From assembly GCA_031284475.1 (NCBI GenBank), contig JAISZV010000301.1, positions 1 to 8,304 of the forward strand: a stretch of DNA of 8,304 nucleotides. The letters run 5' to 3'. This stretch comes from Proteiniphilum sp. Its GTDB lineage: Bacteria > Bacteroidota > Bacteroidia > Bacteroidales > Dysgonomonadaceae. Positions 1 through 5,616 of the stretch are shown piece by piece. The position numbers and the translations under genes are program-made. Under the pieces are notes generated by a model. That model worked only from the letters and a program-made list of their open reading frames with translations, was not told the origin of the DNA and made no database searches. Position 1 is the first letter of the stretch. Each line of letters starts with the position of its first letter.

Positions 1-979
1 CCTGCGCCATCCAGTTGGCCATTGCCTGGCGGTTATCGCTTAAAAGGATGCGCCGGCGATCAAATTCGTTCTGGATATTTCCTGTTTCCACTAAAATGGA
101 AGGCGGTTTGAGATGGCGGAGCACATAGAGGTTGCGCTGCTCCACGAATCCCCCGAACCCCCTGCCGGGCTGGTGTGCATTGTATTTTACGCTGAACAGG
201 TCTCTCATGTTCGCCGCCAGTAATTTGGAATGTTTATCGCTTGAATGATAGAAAAACACATCAATACGTTTGCCTTTGCTTCGGCTGTCCACATGGATAT
301 CTATGGCGCGGATGTAATCGAACATCCCTTTATGCCGTTCGTACAGTTCGTTAACTTTGTCCACCCGTTGTTTCAGCCGGTCGAGTTGCTTCCTGGGGAT
401 CGGTTTGCCCATGCATGTTTCTCCGGAACTGTTGCCTAAGTACATCTCATCGCGAATACCGTCATTGGAGTCCCGGATGATCACATACACCGTAGCGCCG
501 TCCGTCATCAGGTTACGGGCCAGCCGCAAGGCTATGTCGTATGCATATTCATCTTCGTGCAATTCCCTTTTACCTACCCGTGCGACGGCTCCCGGGTCAG
601 GGCCTCCATGCCCGCTGATAATATAAAAGCAGGCGTTTTTCAACCGGTTTGATTGCGATGTGATACCGCTCGTTTTTTTTCCGAAAATAGAGGGATCGGT
701 ACCTCCGGGTATCGTTTTCCCGGAAGGCGAGTACTCATCGCCCGGATGAAGCGGGGGGATCAGGTAAACCGTACCCAATTCCAGTCCCCCACGGGCATTG
801 AGCCTGCCGGCATTCAGTTCCATAAATTCCCGCACATAGGCATCACCGACCCTATTCCATCGTCGCAGGAAAGAAAACGCTCCGTCTCCTTTTACGGGAT
901 AGGCCATATCTTGCGCCGCTAACGGCAAGCCCCCCAATAAAAACATCCATATAATGCTGCGGAAAAAATAAATCTTCAT
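1..979 (-). CDS. Secreted N-acetylmuramoyl-L-alanine amidase (Amidase_3) with LysM-like N-terminus, 3' end beyond window
   Basis: Zinc amidase that cleaves the bond between N-acetylmuramic acid and the L-alanine of peptidoglycan stem peptides, acting in the periplasm or at the cell surface. The minus frame from ATG at 979 stays open to the window edge (326 codons seen), so the C-terminus is missing. Residues 1-22 are a signal peptide (MKIYFFRS, hydrophobic core, LPLAA). Residues about 28-76 resemble a LysM fold: a Gly-Asp start, a central ELNAGRL stretch and an LELGTVYLIPP ending. The Amidase_3 domain starts near 117 with IISGHGGPDPGA. The family zinc ligands appear as H124, E142 (HEDEYAYDIA) and H229 (IDIHVDS), and the catalytic glutamate as E298 (LVETGNIQN). 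The gene is divergent from metK. The assignment is firm for the family; the LysM part is weaker. Whether more domains follow cannot be seen. Confidence 0.95.
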   Translation of the reverse strand, partial: MKIYFFRSIIWMFLLGGLPLAAQDMAYPVKGDGAFSFLRRWNRVGDAYVREFMELNAGRLNARGGLELGTVYLIPPLHPGDEYSPSGKTIPGGTDPSIFGKKTSGITSQSNRLKNACFYIISGHGGPDPGAVARVGKRELHEDEYAYDIALRLARNLMTDGATVYVIIRDSNDGIRDEMYLGNSSGETCMGKPIPRKQLDRLKQRVDKVNELYERHKGMFDYIRAIDIHVDSRSKGKRIDVFFYHSSDKHSKLLAANMRDLFSVKYNAHQPGRGFGGFVEQRNLYVLRHLKPPSILVETGNIQNEFDRRRILLSDNRQAMANWMAQ

Positions 980-996
980 ACATAAAAATAGATCGT

Positions 997-1012
997 TTCG
1001 CCCGGAGGCGAA
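997..1012 (-). other. Leader hairpin with UNCG-type tetraloop, upstream of the amidase
   Basis: On the minus strand TTCGCC, loop TCCG, GGCGAA forms a perfect 6-bp stem closed by a C-G pair around UCCG, a member of the very stable UNCG tetraloops. It would begin about 8 bases from the inferred transcript start and end 17 bases before the start codon. No T-run follows, so it is not an intrinsic terminator. A role in stabilising the 5' end or tuning translation is inference. Confidence 0.55.
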
Positions 1013-1026
1013 GAAATGACGGCCGT

Positions 1027-1034
1027 CAAAAATA
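1027..1034 (-). promoter_or_regulatory. Bacteroidota -7 promoter element for the amidase gene
   Basis: The minus strand reads TATTTTTG, a full match to the Bacteroidota -7 consensus TAnnTTTG. Transcription would start near 1020, giving a leader of about 41 bases before the ATG at 979. No clear -33 TTTG box stands at the usual spacing, so the call rests on one short motif in the right place. Confidence 0.5.
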
Positions 1035-1120
1035 ACGATTTTATTTCTCATTCCACTTTATAGTAAAGAACCGGTAATACATTTTAACCTTTATTCAAAA
1101 CTTCCTGCCCGTTTTATTAT

Positions 1121-1128
1121 TACCTTTG
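1121..1128 (+). promoter_or_regulatory. Bacteroidota -7 promoter element for metK
   Basis: TACCTTTG followed by CAGG matches the -7 consensus TAnnTTTG. Predicted transcription start is around 1135, so the transcript would open directly into the SAM-II riboswitch and carry a leader of about 120 bases to the metK start at 1255. The -33 region (TTCA at 1094-1097) is a poor match to TTTG. Confidence 0.6.
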
Positions 1129-1144
1129 CAGGCGATAATATGAA

Positions 1145-1193
1145 TGTGGACAGATTTGAACTGCTTGCAACCACAGAAAAAAATGCTAAAACG
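1145..1193 (+). promoter_or_regulatory. SAM-II riboswitch (metA motif) in the metK leader
   Basis: An S-adenosylmethionine-sensing H-type pseudoknot. P1 is TGTGG (1145-1149) with CCACA (1171-1175). The first loop contains the conserved GATTT (1153-1157). The conserved CTTGCA (1164-1169) pairs through TTGCA (1165-1169) with TGC (1184-1186) and AA (1188-1189) of the conserved GCTAAA (1185-1190), leaving U1187 unpaired, as expected for the ligand-contacting uridine. By alignment to the env87 SAM-II sequence as I remember it, the uridines that touch SAM (U11, U21, U44) correspond to 1156, 1166 and 1187, all present. One difference is an ACA spacer (1150-1152) between P1 and GATTT, longer than usual. 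The P2b extension is weak (C1161-G1193). Location just upstream of metK makes feedback repression by SAM the natural reading. Confidence 0.92.
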
Positions 1194-1207
1194 CTTTACC
1201 GCATTTT
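1180..1207 (+). promoter_or_regulatory. Alternative hairpin overlapping riboswitch P2: candidate expression platform
   Basis: AAAATGC (1180-1186) is a perfect complement of GCATTTT (1201-1207). Inside it, TAAA (1187-1190) pairs with TTTA (1195-1198) around the loop ACGC, with a two-base CC bulge. The resulting 11-bp stem uses the same bases (1184-1189) that form P2 of the SAM-II pseudoknot, so the two structures exclude each other. A pyrimidine-rich stretch follows rather than a clean T-run, so this is not a typical terminator. Which state is on and which is off cannot be told from the sequence. Confidence 0.5.
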
Positions 1208-1254
1208 CCTTTCTCTTCATTGCTTCAGTTCTTCTAATTTTTATCAGATTAAGA

Positions 1255-2568
1255 ATGAATTATTTTTTTACCTCCGAGTCGGTGTCGGAAGGACACCCCG
1301 ATAAAGTGGCCGATCAAATATCGGATGCTTTGCTTGATGAATTTTTGGCATACGACCGCGATTCAAAAGTAGCTTGCGAAACCTTAGTAACAACCGGACA
1401 GGTTGTTTTGGCCGGCGAAGTGAAGTCGAATACTTATGTGGATGTAGCGGAAGTGGCGCGAAATGTCATCGCGGAAATCGGTTACACCAAAAGCGAATAC
1501 CGTTTCGAGGCGCTCTCCTGCGGCGTTTTTTCCAGCATCCATGAGCAGTCGGACGATATAAACCGCGGCGTAGACCAAAAAGCGGATCCTATGGATCAGG
1601 GAGCCGGCGACCAGGGAATGATGTTCGGCTATGCTACCGACGAGACCGGAAATTACATGCCTTTGCCGATTGACTTGAGTCATGCTTTGCTACAGGAACT
1701 GGCCAATATCCGGAAGAATGAACCGGAGCTGATGCCTTACCTGCGCCCCGACGCCAAATCGCAGGTAACGATTGAATACAATGAAGAGGGAGCGCCCCAG
1801 CGCATCGATACTATCGTAATCTCCACGCAGCATGATGAGTTCGAGAAGCCGAAGAACGATACGAAAGAAGCGGCGCTCGAAGCCGACGGAAAGATGCAAT
1901 CGCGTATCAGGTCGGATGTGAAAACAATTCTGGTTCCGCGTGTACAGGCCCAGTACAAAAAAAGAAAAGACGTGCATAAGTTGTTCGACGGAGATATCAC
2001 CTACCACGTGAATCCCACCGGGAAATTTGTGATCGGCGGCCCGCACGGGGATACCGGACTGACAGGCCGGAAGATTATTGTGGATACATACGGCGGAAAG
2101 GCTCCGCATGGGGGAGGGGCTTTCTCCGGGAAAGATCCTTCTAAAGTGGATCGTTCGGCGGCATACGCGGCACGGCATATCGCCAAAAATATGGTGGCGG
2201 CAGGCGTTGCGCGGGAGATGCTGATCCAGGTTTCCTACGCCATCGGTGTGGCTGAACCGATGAATATTTATGTCAATACTTTTGGAAAAAGTAATGTGGA
2301 TATTTCGGATGGCGAGATCGCGAAAAAGATCGGAATATTGTTCGATTTACGTCCGAAGGCCATTGAGCAGCAATTGAAACTGCGTAATCCTATTTACAGG
2401 GAAACAGCGTCATACGGACATATGGGGCGCGAGCCGAAAGTAGTGAAAAAGGTGTTCAATTCACGCTATATGCCTGAGCCGGTATGTGTTGAGGTGGAAC
2501 TGTTTACCTGGGAAAAACTGGATTATGTAGATAAGATCAAAAAGGAATTTGGGATTTGGGATGTTTGA
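1255..2568 (+). CDS. metK: S-adenosylmethionine synthetase (methionine adenosyltransferase)
   Basis: Makes S-adenosylmethionine from ATP and methionine in the cytoplasm, the methyl donor for the cell. At 437 residues it is longer than the E. coli enzyme (384); the extra length includes a charged stretch around residues 195-245, as in Bacteroidota homologues. Signature segments are [15 protein letters not shown] (11-25, with the ATP-site HPDK), [12 protein letters not shown] (116-127) and the Gly-rich loop [19 protein letters not shown] (286-304). The start at 1255 ([17 protein letters not shown]) is chosen because the family begins here. An in-frame ATG at 1144 would add 37 hydrophobic residues overlapping the riboswitch, which no MetK needs. 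The SAM-II riboswitch upstream indicates feedback control by the product. A weak stem can form between 1229-1238 and 1248-1255, touching the start codon. Confidence 0.98.
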   Translation: MNYFFTSESVSEGHPDKVADQISDALLDEFLAYDRDSKVACETLVTTGQVVLAGEVKSNTYVDVAEVARNVIAEIGYTKSEYRFEALSCGVFSSIHEQSDDINRGVDQKADPMDQGAGDQGMMFGYATDETGNYMPLPIDLSHALLQELANIRKNEPELMPYLRPDAKSQVTIEYNEEGAPQRIDTIVISTQHDEFEKPKNDTKEAALEADGKMQSRIRSDVKTILVPRVQAQYKKRKDVHKLFDGDITYHVNPTGKFVIGGPHGDTGLTGRKIIVDTYGGKAPHGGGAFSGKDPSKVDRSAAYAARHIAKNMVAAGVAREMLIQVSYAIGVAEPMNIYVNTFGKSNVDISDGEIAKKIGILFDLRPKAIEQQLKLRNPIYRETASYGHMGREPKVVKKVFNSRYMPEPVCVEVELFTWEKLDYVDKIKKEFGIWDV

Positions 2569-2603
2569 TTCAATGATGTGCCAATGAGACTAATGATTCA
2601 AAT

Positions 2604-2624
2604 AATTATCAATTATCAATTGTC
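2604..2624 (+). repeat. Three tandem 7-base repeats AATTRTC between metK and the LOG gene
   Basis: AATTATC, AATTATC and AATTGTC follow each other without gaps, inside the 65-base AT-rich spacer that ends at the LOG start codon (2634). Short heptamer runs of this TCAATTR type occur between genes in several bacterial groups (recalled knowledge). They may be slippage-prone noncoding repeats. No function is visible, and no terminator or TAnnTTTG box was found in this spacer. Confidence 0.75.
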
Positions 2625-2633
2625 AAATGTAAT

Positions 2634-3203
2634 ATGGAAGTAGCGGTTTATTGCGCCTCCAGCGCGGAGATCGATCCGCTCTACTTTAACGCCGCGTTGA
2701 AGTTGGGGGCATTGCTTGCGGAGAATGGCGTCACTTGTATCAATGGCGCAGGAAGAGACGGCTTGATGGGGGCTTTGAACGACGCTGTGCTGGAACATGG
2801 AGGCAGGGTGAAAGGTATTATCCCGCAGTTCATGGTCGATGCCGGTTGGGTACACGCCCGCCTTACCGAAACAATCATCACCGAAACCATTCACGAGCGG
2901 AAAGCAGCCATGGTGAGATCGGCTGATGCGGTAATCGCCCTTCCCGGCGGAATAGGGACGTTGGAAGAGTTGGCGGAAATCATCACCTGGAGACAGTTGG
3001 GTTTATACCGGAAGCCGGTTATTATTTTGAATATCAACAATTATTATCAGCCGCTACTCTCGTTTTTAGAGAAAATGATCAGTGAAAAGTTTATGAAGGA
3101 GGCCTGTCGGGAGTTATGGCAGGTTGCTGCCGGCCCCGAAGCGGCTGTCGAGTTGATCCGGACAATACCTACCGGACTTCCGATTGCCCCGGATAACGAT
3201 TAA
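2634..3203 (+). CDS. LOG-family nucleoside 5'-monophosphate phosphoribohydrolase
   Basis: Cytoplasmic Rossmann-like protein of the LOG family (TIGR00730 type). Characterised members release the base and ribose 5-phosphate from cytokinin riboside 5'-monophosphates or related purine nucleotides. At 189 residues it has the usual length of the short LOG proteins. The family motif PGGxGTxxE is present as PGGIGTLEE (104-112), and the conserved Arg-Lys of HERKAAM is R89-K90. The nucleotide-binding glycine motif reads GAGRDGLMG (38-46) where most members have GGGxxGLMG, a mild variant. The protein starts directly with the first beta strand (MEVAVYCASS). It lies 65 bases after metK and 22 bases before the DUF4271 gene, so it may share a transcript with either. 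The true substrate in this organism is not known; cytokinin production should not be assumed. Confidence 0.9.
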   Translation: MEVAVYCASSAEIDPLYFNAALKLGALLAENGVTCINGAGRDGLMGALNDAVLEHGGRVKGIIPQFMVDAGWVHARLTETIITETIHERKAAMVRSADAVIALPGGIGTLEELAEIITWRQLGLYRKPVIILNINNYYQPLLSFLEKMISEKFMKEACRELWQVAAGPEAAVELIRTIPTGLPIAPDND

Positions 3204-3225
3204 TGGTTGTATCTCACTGAAAAGT

Positions 3226-4107
3226 ATGATACTGTTTTCAGATACTATTCGCGACACGCTCCCTTACTATTTGAGGGCTGAAGTGGAGCAGGCCGTTCCG
3301 GAGTCATGGCAGATGAGTTTCGGGCAGTACGATCTTTACCCCACAGATAGTATCCGGATTTTCTTTGATTTCGAAAAGCTATCCATGCCGTTGACGCCGA
3401 CCGGAAGCCTTGGTGCGGCAATGCCTTTTTCCCCGTGGATCCATTCTGTTTTCTTTCTTCTCTTCCTTTTCAGCTTCATGCTCTTTGCCTTTATCTTTCA
3501 GTGCGAAGGAACATCCTTGAAAGGCAATTTTAAAAGTACATTCGCTCTCGGAAAACATACTCCCTCCGTACATAAAAGTCAGGTAACCAAAATAGAGGCT
3601 TGGGGCGAATTTTATCTGCTCTTTCAGGCCATCCTTATTTTTTCTATCCTCCTTTTCTCCCGGCTGTGGAGCAATGGATTCTCTACGTTTTCCATAGGCG
3701 TGCAGTCGCTCGGTTTCATGGGGATTTTTGCGGCCCTTTCCCTGTTGATTTCCCTGAAAATTATGGGTTACAGGTTGATCGGCGCTTTCTTCCTGCAGAA
3801 CGAAATGAAGAGTTGGGCCACCTACTATTCCCGGATGATGGAGTTGCTGGGAATTGTTTTCTTTCTTCCGGCCGTTTTTTATGTTTTTTTGCATGAAGTT
3901 AGAAATATTATAGTGATTGCTCTTGTCATTCTTTTTTTTATCAGTCGTATAGTCATTTACATTGAATTATTAAATATTTTTGTTAAGAATAAGATCAGCC
4001 CTTTCTATTTTTTTATCTATCTTTGCGGGACTGAAATTGCACCTTATTTACTATTGTATAAAGGGGTGCTTTTTTTTATAACTATTGCAGGAGATAACAT
4101 TATATGA
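3226..4107 (+). CDS. DUF4271 multipass membrane protein
   Basis: Integral inner-membrane protein of unknown function, about 293 residues from ATG at 3226. A TTG at 3184 would lengthen it by 14 residues and overlap the LOG gene; the ATG, 22 bases after the LOG stop, is preferred. The N-terminal 70 residues are soluble-looking, followed by six or so hydrophobic segments (about 72-92, 129-146, 161-179, 204-222, 227-247, 257-287). The C-terminal PFYFFIYLCGTEIAPYLLLYKGV is the stretch that recalls DUF4271 proteins of Bacteroidota. The stop codon overlaps the hemD start (ATGA at 4104-4107), which suggests translational coupling. This pairing with hemD recurs in Bacteroidota as I recall it. The last 200 bases are notably AT-rich. 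No catalytic motif can be named. Confidence 0.86.
   Translation: MILFSDTIRDTLPYYLRAEVEQAVPESWQMSFGQYDLYPTDSIRIFFDFEKLSMPLTPTGSLGAAMPFSPWIHSVFFLLFLFSFMLFAFIFQCEGTSLKGNFKSTFALGKHTPSVHKSQVTKIEAWGEFYLLFQAILIFSILLFSRLWSNGFSTFSIGVQSLGFMGIFAALSLLISLKIMGYRLIGAFFLQNEMKSWATYYSRMMELLGIVFFLPAVFYVFLHEVRNIIVIALVILFFISRIVIYIELLNIFVKNKISPFYFFIYLCGTEIAPYLLLYKGVLFFITIAGDNII
4018..4025 (+). promoter_or_regulatory. Possible internal promoter (-7 element) for hemD
   Basis: TATCTTTG followed by CGGG is a perfect Bacteroidota -7 box inside the 3' end of the DUF4271 gene, about 80 bases before the hemD start. A -33 box at the right distance is not evident. It could give hemD and the genes after it a promoter independent of the membrane protein, but in an AT-rich coding stretch a chance match is possible. 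Confidence 0.35.
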
Positions 4108-4868
4108 ATGTGCGGAAAGTAAAGAAAATTCTCATATCACAACCTAAACCGAATAGCGAAAAATCGCCCTATTACGAGATAGCGGAAAGGTTTCATGTCG
4201 ATATGCATTTCTATCCTTTGATCAAAGTAGAGAGGGTTTCATTAAAAGAATTTCGTCAACAACGAATAAATATAATTGATTTCACGGCGGTTATTTTCAC
4301 TGCGAGGACAGCGGTCGATAAATTTTTTTCTATCTGTGAGGAGATGAAGTTCGTGGTTCCCGAAACGATGAAATACTTCTGTATTTCGGAGACTGTTGCA
4401 CTTTATCTGCAAAAATATATTGTTTATAGAAAACGAAAGATCTTTTTTAGCCAGACCGGTAAAATCGACGGGCTGAACAATGCTTTCACCAAACACGGCA
4501 AAGAAACATTTCTCTTCCCCGTTCCCGAAGAACACAATGATGAAGCGGTTAATTTCCTTGACCAGAAGAAGATAAGCTATATCAAGAGTGTGATGTACCG
4601 GACGGTAAGTAATGAGTTTGATAAAGATGAAACATTTGATTACGATATGGTTATCTTCTTTAGCCCGTTGGGAATACAATCGTTATTGAAGAACTTTCCC
4701 GGCTTCAAGCAGGGAGACACAGCCATAGGATGCTTTGGCAGCGCTACGGCGAAAGCGGTGACGGATGCGGGCCTGAGGCTCGATTGCGAAGCTCCGCAGC
4801 CTGATTATCCTTCCATGACTGCCGCACTGGAAGCCTTCCTGAAAGAAAACCACAAACATTATGTTTGA
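4104..4868 (+). CDS. hemD: Uroporphyrinogen-III synthase family protein
   Basis: Family enzymes cyclise hydroxymethylbilane to uroporphyrinogen III with inversion of ring D, the branch point to heme, siroheme and cobamides. The 254 residues match the two-domain HemD architecture and the particular Bacteroidota subtype: opening KKILISQPKPNSEKSPYYEIA (8-28), TAVIFTARTAVDKFF (61-75), MKYFCISETVALYLQKYI (89-106), FDYDMVIFFSPLGIQSLLKNF (178-198) and GCFGSATAKAVTDAGLRL (209-226). HemD has few invariant catalytic residues, so the call rests on these blocks. The ATG overlaps the DUF4271 stop (ATGA), with rnpA about 70 bases downstream. No other tetrapyrrole gene is in the window. Since several Bacteroidales cannot make heme de novo, its role here may be limited to partial tetrapyrrole synthesis or be something else. 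Confidence 0.92.
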   Translation: MNVRKVKKILISQPKPNSEKSPYYEIAERFHVDMHFYPLIKVERVSLKEFRQQRINIIDFTAVIFTARTAVDKFFSICEEMKFVVPETMKYFCISETVALYLQKYIVYRKRKIFFSQTGKIDGLNNAFTKHGKETFLFPVPEEHNDEAVNFLDQKKISYIKSVMYRTVSNEFDKDETFDYDMVIFFSPLGIQSLLKNFPGFKQGDTAIGCFGSATAKAVTDAGLRLDCEAPQPDYPSMTAALEAFLKENHKHYV

Positions 4869-4906
4869 TTTTTTCCGAATCTGTAACGATTAACTCCAAA
4901 AACAAT

Positions 4907-4914
4907 TATCTTTG
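4907..4914 (+). promoter_or_regulatory. Bacteroidota -7 promoter element for rnpA
   Basis: TATCTTTG in the 69-base spacer between hemD and rnpA is a perfect TAnnTTTG match. Transcription would begin near 4921, leaving a leader of 17 to 29 bases depending on which rnpA ATG is used. No convincing -33 box was found. Confidence 0.55.
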
Positions 4915-4937
4915 TCAATGTAATTGCTTTCGGAAGG

Positions 4938-5354
4938 ATGGCACTTATTATGAAGCGTTTCGGGTTTACGAAAAAAGAGCGGATAACAGGCGAAAAAAGA
5001 ATCGAGGCCCTCTTTGCACAGGGCGCATCCTTTATGTCGTACCCTTTTCGGGTTGTATATCTGGAAACGGCGCAAAACGGAGCAATGCCGTTGTCGATCC
5101 TCATTTCCATTCCTAAAAAGAGGATCAAGTCAGCGGTAGACCGTAACCGGATGAAGCGGCTGGCGAGAGAGGCCTACCGGCTCAATAAACATCTGTTCCT
5201 CTATCGGGAATCGGCGGAAAACGGACATTTGGACGTGGCATTTATCTGTGTGGCGGATAAGCAGTGCGATTATGCTACTGTGGAGAAAGGGATGCGGAAA
5301 GCTATGGGAGAATTGAATCACCGGATTGAAGAAAACAGTGCTGAAAATAATTAA
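4938..5354 (+). CDS. rnpA: Ribonuclease P protein component
   Basis: Small basic protein subunit of RNase P, which helps the catalytic RNA bind pre-tRNA and trim its 5' leader. The 138 residues include the opening [17 protein letters not shown] (10-26), the FRVVY strand (37-41) and the signature [12 protein letters not shown] (69-80), which carries the RNA-binding RNR motif. Two ATGs are possible. The one at 4938 gives MALIMKRFG and is touched by a GGAAGG stretch with no spacing. The one at 4950 gives [11 protein letters not shown], which fits the family's usual N-terminus better and has GGAAGG 12 bases upstream. The longer form is listed, but 4950 is at least equally likely. It overlaps yidD by 29 bases. 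Here rnpA follows hemD instead of rpmH, the partner in most other bacteria. Confidence 0.97.
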   Translation: MALIMKRFGFTKKERITGEKRIEALFAQGASFMSYPFRVVYLETAQNGAMPLSILISIPKKRIKSAVDRNRMKRLAREAYRLNKHLFLYRESAENGHLDVAFICVADKQCDYATVEKGMRKAMGELNHRIEENSAENN

Positions 5355-5613
5355 GAACGTACTGACGTGGATATTACTTCTGCCGGTCTATTTCTACCGG
5401 TCTGTTATTTCTCCGCTCACGCCGTCCAGTTGCCGGTATACGCCTACCTGTTCGCAATATACGATAGAGGCGCTCAAAAAGCATGGGCCTTTCAAAGGTC
5501 TTTATTTGTCCGCCAAGCGTATCATAAGTTGCAATCCTTGGGGAGGGTCGGGGTATGATCCCGTGCCCGATCCTGAGCAGAAAAAACAAAAGCAGAAAGC
5601 AGAGGTCAATTAA
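5326..5613 (+). CDS. yidD: Membrane protein insertion efficiency factor YidD
   Basis: Small membrane-associated protein thought to assist YidC-dependent insertion of inner-membrane proteins. The 95 residues hold an amphipathic or hydrophobic N-terminal segment (11-24) and the family core: [22 protein letters not shown] (24-45), HGPFKGLYL (53-61), [17 protein letters not shown] (65-81), with conserved cysteines C36, C42 and C69. The tail is Lys/Gln-rich and probably disordered. No ATG is available upstream of the core; the start is TTG at 5326 or GTG at 5338, both inside rnpA, so translation is probably coupled to rnpA. The rnpA-yidD adjacency is widespread in bacteria and supports the call. 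The TatD gene starts 3 bases after its stop. Confidence 0.96.
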   Translation: MKKTVLKIIKNVLTWILLLPVYFYRSVISPLTPSSCRYTPTCSQYTIEALKKHGPFKGLYLSAKRIISCNPWGGSGYDPVPDPEQKKQKQKAEVN

Positions 5614-5616
5614 AAT

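Noticed and set aside
245..922. Plus-strand open frames of 64-89 codons near the left edge
   Set aside because: They lie antisense to the amidase gene, which has all its catalytic motifs, and resemble no family.
1180..1215. Intrinsic terminator downstream of the riboswitch
   Set aside because: A stem exists, but it is AT-rich with a bulge and is followed by mixed C and T rather than a T-run.
1144..1254. N-terminal extension of MetK giving a 474-residue protein
   Set aside because: MetK proteins begin at the [17 protein letters not shown] equivalent, and the extra 111 bases overlap the SAM-II riboswitch and a pyrimidine-rich leader.
1690..2178. 162-codon minus-strand open frame inside metK
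   Set aside because: Shadow of metK codon usage; rich in Arg, His and Cys and with no recognisable domain.
3184..3225. 14-residue extension of the DUF4271 protein from a TTG start
   Set aside because: It overlaps the end of the LOG gene, while an ATG at 3226 sits at a normal intergenic distance.
3379..3894. 171-codon minus-strand open frame inside the DUF4271 gene
   Set aside because: Lys/Glu-rich low-complexity antisense of hydrophobic codons, without promoter or family match.
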